NCBI GenBank assembly: GCA_016936975.1
Contig: JAFGWU010000061.1
Location: 89,519 to 153,518, forward strand
DNA: 64,000 nt
Source: Bacteroidales bacterium
GTDB lineage: Bacteria > Bacteroidota > Bacteroidia > Bacteroidales > GCA-2748055
Direction of reading: 5' to 3'
Shown piece by piece: positions 24,240 to 34,500 of this stretch. The notes beneath the pieces are model-generated. The model did no database searches and was not told the origin of the DNA. It saw nothing but the letters and a program-made list of their open reading frames with translations. Each line of letters opens with the position of its first letter. The first letter of the stretch is position 1. The position numbers and the translations under genes were made by a program.

Positions 24240-26774
24240 TTATTCAAACCGCAATACGTTATCAATTTGATGAATGACGGCCGTTGAGGAGGTAAAGATG
24301 GCCGATGTGGCAAACTCCTTGCCCGCACCGGTGCCATCGACCTCCTTATAAGCCAGGGGATTATCATTGAAGATATAGTCGCGTGTCATGATATTGTATA
24401 AGCCGTTCCCTGTGACCACGCTGGCGGTCCCGTAGTTCTCGGTCGACAGGGTGAGGCTGTTGCCGTCGCCTGTGATTCCCAGCCGGTAGTATTTATCCTT
24501 ATAGGTCCCGAACTGCGTTTCCAGCTCATTGGTTTTGATGGTGGCGGTCTGATAGATCCGGTTGACCGGCTCGCCGCTGATGTATACCGAGTTATCCTGA
24601 AAATGGTACCTCAGGAAACGCTCCAGCTTTTTCATTGCCGCGGTTTTCAGGGTCGGGTCGGAAATCGTATCGATCGTGGCCCAGTCGCTGATCAGTCCGT
24701 CATCGATGGCCTGCTGAATGGCTTCATTGGTCGGGACATAGACGGTATAGTTAAACGTGTTGAAAAACTTGATGTTGAAATCGATGCCGTAGTAGTTGGT
24801 CTTCTTGACGAACACCTCCATGGAGGTCCCGGTAAAGTCACTCAGCAGTGAGAAGAACTTACTGAATTCAGGCGTTTCGCTCAGGGTTTTGTAAACGGAA
24901 TGCAACGGGGCCTGAATGGGTTTGTCGATGAAATAGGTGATCCCGTTCTGCTGTTCAAAGACCCCCTCGGGAATCACATTTACCCGGACGCCGCTCCGGA
25001 TGTCGTAACCGCCCTGCACCTTCAGATCATTGCCGTTCCCCTCCACCCTCAGCGAATTGCCGTTTTTGGTGAAATAATAGAGCGAACCCGACTCCACATC
25101 CCCGATGACCACATGGGTATCCAGCAGGTCGAGCAGGCGGTTTGCCAGGAAATCGGCGTTGGTGATCACGTTCACCGAATCCCCGGTTTCGCCGGTCAGC
25201 GGGTCATAACGGTACACGGTGGCATTGACCGTTCCGGTTTCGTCGTTATACCAGTATTTCATGACCCCCTGCACATCCTTGGCGTAGGCCACCGGGTCGA
25301 TATAATCCCTGAAAAATTCATCGGTCGGGACAAAAAAGCTGTACCGGCTGACCAGGGAGTTCAGATAGAGCCGGAAATCATTCCTGCGGATGGCCCAGTT
25401 GAAGACCCTTGTTTTTTCACTGAAAAGCACCGGTCCGTAAACCGATACGTAATCATCGGGCGGATACACCTTTTCCGTCATGTATACCACTCCGTTAACC
25501 CCCACATAGGAAGCCGTGACATCGGAGGTGCTGATGGGGATCGGGGAGTTCTCGCTGTCGTTCATTTTGCTGAAACGGCTGGGAACCGTTTCAATGAACG
25601 ATTCCCTGAGGTGCCTTTTCAGCAGGAGCATCACAATGTCGTCGGGGATATTTTCCCAGCTGCCGTAACGGTCTTTCAGAACCAGGCCGCTGCCGGCTTC
25701 AAAGTAGTCCGTCATGGCCTCATCGGTGGGACACAGGATGGCGGCCATGTCTGACTGCAGGGCATTTCCGGCCCGCACATAACTGTTTCTTCCCGGGTTG
25801 AAAGGCAGCAGCAGTTCGGTGTTGATCACCCTTCCGTTCGGATAACGGTCGGCCCCGTCATAGGAGGCGAAGAACTGTTTTTCGAAGATCGAATCTATGG
25901 GCCGGTCGGGATGGATCTGGTTGTATGCATTGGTCTGTGCGGAGTTATAATAGGGTGCGCAGAAACGCTCCAGCAACCCTGAAAAAATGCGGGTGTCGGG
26001 ATTCTTATGAATATGCTGGGCGATGTTGACCGGGGGGATCAGTACCTCCTCAAGGACATGGATGTAGCCGTTCTTGCAGGTGATATCCCTTTCGGCCACC
26101 CTGATGTTGAATACGTGCGCGTCATTCTCAATACGGTCCACCCCGGTTATCAGGCTGAAGTCGCTGTTGGTGATGCCGGCATTCTCCAGTGAACTCTGCA
26201 GGAAATGTACGATCGGCCATGAGGTGGCATCTTTTAAAAGGTAGATTCCCCCGTTGCGATAGGGTTCCCATAAAGATCCCGCAGGAAGCATCTCCCCCGA
26301 TTCAAAGGGGATGGTGTCGAGTACCGAAATCGCGGTGGTGCGCCGCAGGGCTGCTCCAAGCTGCAGGCCGCCGTCAAAATAATTGGAGAGGGTTTCGATC
26401 AGATAGGCATTGTTGATCATTGCGAAGTTGATGATCAGTTTCTTCTGGGCCATCGACAGGTTGTCATAGCTGGTCACCCCCCAGTGATTATCCTGGAAAA
26501 AACGTTCAAAGGCCGCATCATCAGCCACAAAAAGCGTCTTGCTGCCCGTTTGCGATAAAATCTCGGTATAGCCGACATCATCGATCAAACGGGAGAAGTA
26601 GCTGTAGGTTCCCTCGGTTTTCAGATAATCGTAAATACTGGCACCGAGCCATTCCGGCTCAATGTCATAATGGGCGTATTCGTCATTGCAGGAAACGAGC
26701 CATACACTCCCGGCCAGCAGGATCCCTGCAACCGGAATAAGCTGAAACCACTGTTTCCAAAATCCTTTTTCCAT
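24240..26774 (-). CDS. four-domain fasciclin (FAS1 x4) surface lipoprotein, first gene of the operon
   Basis: This is an 844-residue protein from ATG 26774. The signal peptide ends VWLVSC (Cys29). Four FAS1-like repeats can be traced by their TLFVADDAAFERFF / AILCPTDEAMTDYF / SFFVPTDEFFRDYI / TVYVPTNEAIQQAI strands, each with an upstream helix pair (SYFSRLIDDVGYTEIL, RIFSGLLERF, FNWAIRRNDFRLYL, EFSKFFSLLSDF). It ends IHQIDNVLRFE, the usual FAS1 closing strand. No catalytic motif is visible. It is unusually large for a bacterial FAS1 protein. It is the first gene of a seven-gene operon and lies 13 bp before SusC. It is probably an extracellular adhesin or ligand-capture protein, which is inferred. 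Confidence 0.82.
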   Translation of the reverse strand: MEKGFWKQWFQLIPVAGILLAGSVWLVSCNDEYAHYDIEPEWLGASIYDYLKTEGTYSYFSRLIDDVGYTEILSQTGSKTLFVADDAAFERFFQDNHWGVTSYDNLSMAQKKLIINFAMINNAYLIETLSNYFDGGLQLGAALRRTTAISVLDTIPFESGEMLPAGSLWEPYRNGGIYLLKDATSWPIVHFLQSSLENAGITNSDFSLITGVDRIENDAHVFNIRVAERDITCKNGYIHVLEEVLIPPVNIAQHIHKNPDTRIFSGLLERFCAPYYNSAQTNAYNQIHPDRPIDSIFEKQFFASYDGADRYPNGRVINTELLLPFNPGRNSYVRAGNALQSDMAAILCPTDEAMTDYFEAGSGLVLKDRYGSWENIPDDIVMLLLKRHLRESFIETVPSRFSKMNDSENSPIPISTSDVTASYVGVNGVVYMTEKVYPPDDYVSVYGPVLFSEKTRVFNWAIRRNDFRLYLNSLVSRYSFFVPTDEFFRDYIDPVAYAKDVQGVMKYWYNDETGTVNATVYRYDPLTGETGDSVNVITNADFLANRLLDLLDTHVVIGDVESGSLYYFTKNGNSLRVEGNGNDLKVQGGYDIRSGVRVNVIPEGVFEQQNGITYFIDKPIQAPLHSVYKTLSETPEFSKFFSLLSDFTGTSMEVFVKKTNYYGIDFNIKFFNTFNYTVYVPTNEAIQQAIDDGLISDWATIDTISDPTLKTAAMKKLERFLRYHFQDNSVYISGEPVNRIYQTATIKTNELETQFGTYKDKYYRLGITGDGNSLTLSTENYGTASVVTGNGLYNIMTRDYIFNDNPLAYKEVDGTGAGKEFATSAIFTSSTAVIHQIDNVLRFE

Positions 26775-27026
26775 GTTTTCTAATGAATTAAGATGGGAAT
26801 TAAACTGTAAAAACATCGGGTATCCGGAACGCGTTTTAAAAATACGGTTTAATATGAAAAATCAGAATTCTATATTAATTAAAATATATGGAATATTGTA
26901 GTTTTTTAATTACTTAATTTCATCAGCAGCAGGCTACCGGTGTATATTATACCTGTATTGTTGCGTCTTTGAGATTATCGTAAATCATTACAGTTAAGTT
27001 CTGAACAATTTGCCGGAGGCGTATTG

Positions 27027-27094
27027 ATACCCCCTCTCCAGTCTCCCCATGGTCAGGGGGAGATGTCTGAGCAACGCGAAGACAGAGGGGGTAT
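27027..27094. repeat. nested inverted-repeat element (MITE/REP-like) in intergenic region
   Basis: ATACCCCCTCT at 27027-27037 is an exact inverted copy of 27084-27094. Inside it TCTCCCC (27042-27048) pairs with GGGGAGA (27057-27063). It sits in a gene-free stretch between the divergent FAS1 operon and the LamG gene and looks like a mobile or dispersed short palindrome rather than a terminator, since no T-run follows. Confidence 0.55.
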
Positions 27095-27193
27095 ATTTAC
27101 TTCTTTATATGAGTTTTTAAGCAGAGGATGAATGTGTTTTTAAATAGAATTGTAAATTTACATGCACAGTGCGATTATAATCGTTCAATTCAT

Positions 27194-27201
27194 TAGATTT
27201 G
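27194..27201 (+). promoter_or_regulatory. candidate -7 box for the LamG/T9SS gene
   Basis: TAGATTTG matches TAnnTTTG and lies 50 bp before the ATG at 27252. No good TTTG -33 element is visible 19-21 bases upstream, so the assignment is weak. The surrounding 26775-27251 gap holds no gene. Confidence 0.3.
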
Positions 27202-27251
27202 TGAAAGAACATGAACCAGTCTTATCATTATTAACCTAAACTTTAGCGCAT

Positions 27252-30200
27252 ATGAAAAGAAAGTATCTACTCGGATTATGGACCATCGCGGCCCTTGCGG
27301 GCTTTCTGTGGTCGTCGGCAGTGTTCGGACAGGCGACCCTGAAACACTCCTACACCTTTGAAGACGGTACGGCCAATGATGTGGTCGGCACCGCTCATGG
27401 AACCATCATTGGAGGCACCATATCAGATGGCGTTTACACCGCCGGTACCAACGGTGATATTATTGAATTGCCCGGACCTGATATAGCGATCAATACCTAC
27501 TCTGCCTTAACGATAGAAGCCTATGTTGTCGGCAGTGAAAATGCCGCCACCAATTCGATGCTCTTCTATATGGGGGGATCGGTTAATAATCTTGGGGCCT
27601 ATGGATTTTTCCTGACCCCATGGCACTGGCGGAATGGTACCCAGGCGGGTATTAGTACGGTAAACGAGAGCCAACCCTGGAATGGTGAAAGTTATGTGCT
27701 GGCAACGGAAAACACTTTAAGAACGGCCGGCATGCATCATGCTGTTGTCATTATCAATTCTACGGATATTATCATGTACCTGGATGCACAGCTGATTGGC
27801 ACAACTTCTCTGGCCGAACAGGGGAACAGCATCTCAGCCTTATCAAATGATTTTGCCTGGATTGGCCGCGGAGGATATACCAGTGATCCAACGTGGATTG
27901 GCTCGCTTGACAAGTTCGATATTTATGAGGGGGAGCTCGACCGGGGCATCATTGTGCAGCACGCCAGTGATTTCCTGGGTATTCCCATGGGGGATGCAAC
28001 CCTTTCCTCCATCACCACCAGCAAAGGGGAAGTTGAACCTGAATTTGATCCCGAAACGCTGGAATATGAACTCTGGGTTCCCTACGGAATAACCACCGTC
28101 GATATCGATGTCGAACCCACTGTGTCAGGGGTAATCATTGAAATGTACGACGGACTGGGGAACGTCATTCCTGAAGATGGCGTGGTAAGCTGGAACATCG
28201 AGGACGAAGGAATCGATGTGGAGATTCTCGTAACCGCCCTGGACGGGGCCACCCAGATCTCATATTTCCTCTCCATCTTCAACGAACCGTCGAATGAGGT
28301 TGCCAACCTGTCTGACATTCAGTTTTCAGCCGGTTCCCTGACCACGGATTTTGATCCCGATACCCTTCATTACGTTGCCATTGTTCCCTACGGGAGCACC
28401 TCGGTTGACGTGACGGGTGTCCCGGTCTGGGAAGGAGCCACCGTAACCGGAGACGGCACCATTACACTCACCGAAGGAACGGGGAGCGCCACCATTGTCG
28501 TAACCTCCGAGAATGGTGCGAATACGAAAACCTATACGGTCGATATTTTTGTTACCAGGTTCACGACAGGAAAAGATTTCTACATCCTGAATGAAGCCTC
28601 CAGCGCAAGCTTTGATCCCGGCCTGGTTGTCGGAGAGGAGGCGGATACTTATATCTACCTCACTTTCCCTGAAAAGGATAATCCTTCACAATTGTTCCAG
28701 TTTGAGGAGAGTGGTGTAGAAGGACAATATTTTCTGAAGAACAAGCTGAATCATTACCTGGCACTCGTGCCGGCGCCGGTTCCCGGAAGTGAGGACCAGG
28801 ACTGGAACCTGGAAATGGTGGAAACCCTCAGAAATAACCTTGACAGCTGCCGGTTTGTTCTGAATGAATTCGAACCCGGGAGATTCAGGGTTCAGGCTGT
28901 TGCCAGGTTTCCCCTGAATCATTATGATATGGGGCCCAATTCAATCAGTGTCGGCCAGCGGCTCTTTTCCGATAAATGGCCGGACAATGCCCTGGCGACC
29001 TGGAGCCTCGAGTTTCCGGAAGATGTGATACCTCCTTATGATACTTACCTGGATACGCTGTACCTGGATGTCGCAGGTTTAAGTCCGGATTTTGCATTCT
29101 ACACAACAAATTATACTGTGACACTTCCGGTTGGCACCACCAGCATGACCGTTACTGCCATACCCAATGACCCGACTTCCACTGTAACCGGTACGGGGGT
29201 CATCGATGTATCAGACGGCCAGGGTATGGTAACCATTACCGTTACAGCCTCCGAACCGGGCTATACCCGCGATTATTTCATCCGCTACCAGGTTGACTCA
29301 CCGCTTACCCTGAAGCATTCCTACACCTTTGCCGACGGGACCGCACAGGACCAGGAGGGGGATGTGGACGGCGTGGTACACGGAGGAACCATCACCGAGG
29401 GGATATTCACATCCGCCATCGAAGGTGACTACATCAGCTTCTCCGGAGAAGAGCTGGCACTGAATACCTACCCCTCAATCACCCTGGAGGCTTATGTGAC
29501 CACCGGTGCCAATGCCGGCTGGACCATGCTGGCATACTTTGGCGGCCAGAGCGGAAGCCACAGCTACTGGATGTCCATAGCACGGAACGATGATGTGAGC
29601 CGGACGGCCCTGGATATTAACGGAGGAGATGAGGATGGGGTGAATGGCCTTGAACCCGGACCCGGCGAATCGCACCACTACGTGAGCGTCCTCACCAATG
29701 ATACCATTTATTGGTATGTCGACGGTGTTCTGACCGGTAAGATGGGATTGCGCCCGACCCATGTGATCAGCGAAATCAGCCCGGCGGGAGCCTGGCTGGG
29801 CTTCGGCGGATGGAACGACCCGACCTGGATCGGATCCGTCCTGGAGTTTAATATATACGCCGGACAGATGGATGCCCAGACCGTTGCCCTCCGCTCAGTT
29901 AATTTCCCGCTGGAAGATGCCACCTCGGATGCCACCCTCTCCGACCTGATGGTCGACGGTGTGACGGTGGACGATTTTGTATCGTATAACCTGAGCTACG
30001 ATGTGGACATCTCCGGAGGAACAACCGTGGTGCCTGCTGTAACCGCAACGGCTACCAATGCCAATGCAACCGTGGTGGTTACACCTGCTGCTGAGCTGCC
30101 CGGGACCACCACTGTGGTTGTGACAGCCCAGGACGGGGAAACAACCGTCACCTATTCGGTTAATTTCATCCCCGGGGTATCCGATATTGCCACACTTGCG

Positions 30201-30683
30201 GACCTTACCGTTGATGGAACGACAGTTGAAGGGTTCGATCCGGAGGATTATTCTTATGATGTGACCCTGCCCTACGGTACAACCACGGTTCCGACAGTGG
30301 CCGGTACACCCACGGATGCCAATGCCTCTGTGGTAGTGACCCCGGCCTCCTCATTGCCGGGTACCACCAGTGTGGTTGTTACGGCAGAGGATGGAACAAC
30401 TAAGAAGACCTATTCGGTCAATTTCGAATTGGAGACCTCCGTTGAAGCACCGGAAAGCTTCAGGGTAAACGTTTACCCGACCGTCTCCGACGGCACCTTC
30501 AGGGTGGTGACTTCCGGCGGGTTGTATACCATATCGGTATATGATATCAGCGGCATAAAGGTCCTTCAGAAAACCGGTGAGGCCAATGAGCAAATCATCA
30601 CCGTTAAGAATGCCGGGATGTATATCGTGAAGGTGGAATCTGAAGGAGCATCCAGGGTCTTTAAAGTGTTTAAGACACACTAA
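27252..30683 (+). CDS. large T9SS-exported LamG / cadherin-like beta-sandwich protein
   Basis: This is a 1143-residue protein with a signal peptide (residues 1-27, ending SAVFGQ). It has two LamG/concanavalin A-like domains (~30-240 and ~695-895). Both begin TLKHSYTF.DGTA and contain NTY…EAYV, so the second looks like an internal duplicate of the first. Between them are two cadherin-like beta-sandwich domains (~250-435), a ricin-like or unclassified segment (~440-595, KDFYILNEASSASFDPG) and a third cadherin-like domain (~600-690). Two very similar Ig-like repeats follow (~895-1060, ATLSDLMVDG / ATLADLTVDG). A type A T9SS sorting domain (~1065-1143, VNVYPTVSDGTFRV … GMYIVKVES) ends the protein. 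No enzyme module is seen; it is probably a surface or secreted adhesin or glycan binder. It is divergent from the FAS1 operon. Confidence 0.85.
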   Translation: MKRKYLLGLWTIAALAGFLWSSAVFGQATLKHSYTFEDGTANDVVGTAHGTIIGGTISDGVYTAGTNGDIIELPGPDIAINTYSALTIEAYVVGSENAATNSMLFYMGGSVNNLGAYGFFLTPWHWRNGTQAGISTVNESQPWNGESYVLATENTLRTAGMHHAVVIINSTDIIMYLDAQLIGTTSLAEQGNSISALSNDFAWIGRGGYTSDPTWIGSLDKFDIYEGELDRGIIVQHASDFLGIPMGDATLSSITTSKGEVEPEFDPETLEYELWVPYGITTVDIDVEPTVSGVIIEMYDGLGNVIPEDGVVSWNIEDEGIDVEILVTALDGATQISYFLSIFNEPSNEVANLSDIQFSAGSLTTDFDPDTLHYVAIVPYGSTSVDVTGVPVWEGATVTGDGTITLTEGTGSATIVVTSENGANTKTYTVDIFVTRFTTGKDFYILNEASSASFDPGLVVGEEADTYIYLTFPEKDNPSQLFQFEESGVEGQYFLKNKLNHYLALVPAPVPGSEDQDWNLEMVETLRNNLDSCRFVLNEFEPGRFRVQAVARFPLNHYDMGPNSISVGQRLFSDKWPDNALATWSLEFPEDVIPPYDTYLDTLYLDVAGLSPDFAFYTTNYTVTLPVGTTSMTVTAIPNDPTSTVTGTGVIDVSDGQGMVTITVTASEPGYTRDYFIRYQVDSPLTLKHSYTFADGTAQDQEGDVDGVVHGGTITEGIFTSAIEGDYISFSGEELALNTYPSITLEAYVTTGANAGWTMLAYFGGQSGSHSYWMSIARNDDVSRTALDINGGDEDGVNGLEPGPGESHHYVSVLTNDTIYWYVDGVLTGKMGLRPTHVISEISPAGAWLGFGGWNDPTWIGSVLEFNIYAGQMDAQTVALRSVNFPLEDATSDATLSDLMVDGVTVDDFVSYNLSYDVDISGGTTVVPAVTATATNANATVVVTPAAELPGTTTVVVTAQDGETTVTYSVNFIPGVSDIATLADLTVDGTTVEGFDPEDYSYDVTLPYGTTTVPTVAGTPTDANASVVVTPASSLPGTTSVVVTAEDGTTKKTYSVNFELETSVEAPESFRVNVYPTVSDGTFRVVTSGGLYTISVYDISGIKVLQKTGEANEQIITVKNAGMYIVKVESEGASRVFKVFKTH

Positions 30684-30737
30684 AAACTGAAAGGTTCCTG
30701 TCGCCCGTTGATTTCAGACAGGAATCAATTTTTCACG

Positions 30738-30770
30738 GGGTTGCCGGAGGTCTTTCGGCAGCCCTTTTTT
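30738..30770 (+). terminator. intrinsic terminator after the LamG/T9SS gene
   Basis: GGGTTGCCG (30738-30746) pairs with CGGCAGCCC (30756-30764) with one G-U pair, followed by TTTTTT (30765-30770). It lies 55 bp after the stop codon. A weaker TTCCTGTC/GACAGGAA hairpin precedes it. Confidence 0.85.
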
Positions 30771-30898
30771 AACGGATGCAGGCCCAGGTTTCTTTGTGTT
30801 TCCCTGTGTAATTTACTCCCTGATCAGTTTCTCTCTTTAGGTGTGCCGGCAGGGTATGAGAAATGATCAGGTCCCATGGTGATATGGAAACCTTCCGT

Positions 30899-31549
30899 TC
30901 CGGGTTATTAACAATCAGATCCGGCTTGTTAACAATCAGAGGTGATTTGGGACCAATCAGATGTGACCCGGAGCCAATCAGAGGCGGTTTGGAACCAATC
31001 AGAGGCGACCCGGAACCAATTAGATACGACCCGGAACCAGTCAGATGCGATCCGGAACCAATCAGGTGACATTTTTTCACGGTACAGGGTCATCTGGAGG
31101 GGTGACGGAGCGGGTTATTAACAATACGCAGTCGCCGGATCATGTTACGGAGCGATTTGTTAACAATTTGAGGTCATTTGGAACCAATCAGGTGTGATTT
31201 GGGACCAATCAGATGCGGTTTGCGGCCAATCAGATGCGATCTGCAACCAATCAGAAGCGATTTGCAGTCGGTCAGGGACGATCCGGAACCCTTCAGGTCT
31301 CATTTTGTATTGGTACGGGGTGACTTTATTAACTGACGGAGCGGGTTGTTAACAATACAAAGCCACCGGATCATGTTACGGAGTGATTTGTTAACATTTT
31401 GACGTCATTTGGGAACCATCCGGCCTCATTTGAAAACACTCTGAGGTCATTTTGCAATCCTTCGGAGTCGTTTGACATCCCTCTGAGATCCCCGGGATAT
31501 CCTCCGGGTGGATTTGCAAACCATTCGAAGCCGTTTGATGTGACTTCCG
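30899..31549. repeat. tandem array of ~31 degenerate 21-bp units with 231-bp higher-order period
   Basis: The segment can be cut into consecutive 21-base units without a gap from 30899. Units in the first block end in ACAATCAGA or CCAATCAGA (consensus about RGYGATYYGGAACCAATCAGA); later units are more diverged. Units recur every 11 units (231 bp): for example 31109-31129 AGCGGGTTATTAACAATACGC matches 31340-31360, and 31130-31150 (…GGATCATGTTACGG) matches 31361-31381. Units with GTTAACAAT or similar at 30920, 31151 and 31382 keep the same spacing. Because 21 is a multiple of 3, both strands carry accidental open frames with 7-residue repeats. These are not counted as genes. The array ends 13 bp from the stop codon of the GH43 gene. 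Confidence 0.9.
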
Positions 31550-31562
31550 GGGCATTTATCAT

Positions 31563-34500
31563 TCAACGGTAGTACCGGTTGTTCAGGCTGAGGATCTTCC
31601 TGGCTCTTACCCTGCCGTTCGTATAGTTCTCCACCACGATATATATTCCCGGATCGTGCCTCAGGGCTTCGGGAGAGACCGGCTGCCCTGAGAGGGAGTA
31701 ATAACGGGTATTAGCAATATCCCACTCATCAAATGAGGGATCCGGACGGGTTTCCGGGAAAACGGTACCGGTTATGTCATTGCTGAAAAGAATGGTGTCG
31801 ATTCCGCGGTGGGTGGGCACCACCTGCTGTATGGAGCCGTTTGTATTAAACCGGAGCCGGTCGATACACACTTCCCGGTGGTACCCGGGCCCGTTATCCA
31901 GGTAGTTCCTGTTTACCCGGTGATACACGATAAACCACTCATCCCGTCCCGGGATCTGCAGAACCGAATTATGCCCCGTCCCGTAAATGAGGCTGTCGGT
32001 CTCCTGTCGGATCACAATGGGACTGCCGGCCACAGTGATTGGTCCGGTGGGGGAATCCGAGGTTCCGTATGCGACATGGTAATTGGGTGATCCCGTATCG
32101 TCCACCGACCAGAGGAAGTAGTAGGTGCCGTTCCGGCAGAAGACGGTTGTCCCTTCGCGGTATGCATAGGTTTGCAATGTTCCTCCCTGGGGGGTAATCA
32201 CGTCAGTGGAGGCCGGTTTGATGTTCAGCATATTCTCCTCCAGCTCCGATACCGCCATGAACCCGTTTCCCCAGTAGAAATAGCTTTTCCCCGACAGCGG
32301 ATCGGTGAACACGTCGCCGTCTATAATCTGTCCGCCGGAAACCCCATCGGGAAGCGCATCGATCATCGGGGTGCCCGAGTCGTGGAACGGACCGGCGGGG
32401 TGGTCGGACACGGCGACCCCGATCTTCTTCCCGCCGCTCTCCCCGCTGAAGTAGAAATAGTAGATATAGTCGTTTTCCGATATTTTCCGCTCCTCAATGG
32501 CGGGGGCCCAGGCGTTCCCTGTGGCCCAGGGCACCTGGTCGCCGCTCAGATCGAGAATAGTGCCATCATTGGTCCAGTTGACCAGGTCGGGTGAGGAGAA
32601 GACATCAAAGCTGTAGCCGCCCCATCCGGGATAGCCGTCGGTGGTCGGATAGATGTAGAACCGCCCGGTTTTTTCGGAATAGAGTATGTCGGGGTCCGCA
32701 TGAAAACCGGGGAGCACCGGGTTGACCCGTATAACCGGACTGACGGCGTAGGTTTTCGTTGTGCCGTTCAGGGTGAAGGAGTAGGAAACGGGTCCGGACG
32801 TGAAATCGGGGGCGCCTTCCGGCGTGATCTGTGTCCCGGCCGTGGCGTAAAAACAGGGATCAAAGGCAGTGAGGTCGGTGCCATAATAAACGGGGATGGT
32901 AATCTCGCGGGCTGTCTCATTCACGGTGATTCCCTCCGGCCGGATATTTTTGTTTCGTGCCCCGACGGTGAGTTCCGAGAGGGCGGCGGAGGGAAATGCC
33001 TCTGCGAGCCGGCCGGCTTCTTCCTTTGAGATGGCCATGGTGGTCCCGTGGCGGGCATCCATTGAATAGTTGTCGAGTACGTAGGCAAAGGATTCAAGGT
33101 CGGATGAACTGCAGAACTGGTAATGCCCGGCTCCGTAGCAGTCGTACATCATGATCCACTCATCGGAGTTGATGAGCCTGAATACGCCAACCCCCTCGAC
33201 GGCCTCGGAGGTCTGTTCCAGGTTTCCCGTGGATTCGCCCCACTGTGATCCGGGAGGGGCGCCGTCTCGGGCGGTAAGGGTTTTGGAGGTTACTTTGGCG
33301 ATCCCCCCGGTTCCTTCATTCTTAAAAAAGAGGTGGTAAAGGCTGTCCGCCTCATTTAACACGATATCCCCGTCGATCGTGGCCGATCCCCGGTCGAAGA
33401 GGAACTGCGGGACACTTTCGAGATCGGTGAAATCGTCATTCGCATAGGCGTAGTGGATCTGATCATACGGACACTTGCCGTCGCTGGTAAGCAGTGAGAA
33501 ATAGACCATGTATTTCCCGGCCCCGGGATCATAGATCGTCTGCGGGGCCCACACCCTTAATACGTTTGCCCATTCCGCCGGCCACCGGGTCGGGAAGTGG
33601 ATCGCGGAGCTGGTCCAGTTCACCAGGTCATTGGATTTCAACAGCACAATGCCCCGGTTGCTTGTCCATCCTTCACTTGATTTCATATCGGTCACGACCA
33701 TATAGAACGTTTCCCCGTCCTCCCCCCTCAGGATATGTGGGTCGCGCACCGCCTTCTTCAGGGCGATGTCGGCGGAGTTAATGACCGGGTTCCCGTTATT
33801 CAGCGGCGTGTAGTGCAGTCCGTCATTACTGAGGGCGAACCGGATCTGCTCTTCATACTGGGAATTGCCGGTGAAGTAGGTAAAGAGGTAGGCCGACCGG
33901 TTCTCCTCCTCGGCGATATAAACCGTAAAATCCCTTGAGGCGGAGGCCGATCCCCGCGTGGCCGTGGCGGTGAGGATTGCCTTTTTCTTCCCTTCGCCGT
34001 AGGGTGACAATTTCAGGATGCGTCCCACTGCATTGATATAATCGGGGGAATCCGTGGACCATAGGATTTGGGATCCTTCGGCTGTTTTGTGGGGAAGATG
34101 CAATTGTGACCGGGCATTATTTATATTACCCCCTATGGTTAGTCCGGCCAGGTCCGTTTCCACGGCGGTACTATCCGTGCAGAGGGGCAGAACCGTCACC
34201 TTAAACGATTTTGTAACGGAATAACCGTTCCGGCTCAGGGTGGCCGTGAGGGTCACCTCCACGGGATCTTCTCCTGATGCGGGCCTGTGGACTATTCCCT
34301 CCGGGGAGATGATGCCGGGAGCGGAGCTCTTCCATTCGACCGACACCCCGTTTCCAAGCTGATTGGGGAGGCTGATCATGGAACGGATGGCATCGGCATT
34401 TTCAATGTTAAGGGTTGCCACGGCCTCATGCACCACCACGCTGTCGACCATGTAATTCAGGATGGGGAGGTCGCTGCAGAGGGCGATGACCTGTGACCGG

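Noticed and set aside
30863-31069. 68-aa plus-strand frame with IRGDPEP-type repeats
   Set aside because: Same repeat array read on the other strand; units are degenerate and the frame closes when they diverge.
30769-31080. 103-aa minus-strand frame with seven-residue repeats (LIGSGSH type)
   Set aside because: It is a by-product of the 21-bp tandem repeat, which keeps frames open on both strands; it has no signal, family or start context.
30899-31549. CRISPR array as explanation of the repeats
   Set aside because: There are no unique spacers between units: the 21-bp units are contiguous and degenerate, and no cas gene is nearby.
31371-31562. 63-aa minus-strand frame inside the distal part of the array
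   Set aside because: Heptad-like appearance comes from the 21-bp period; it has no independent coding evidence.
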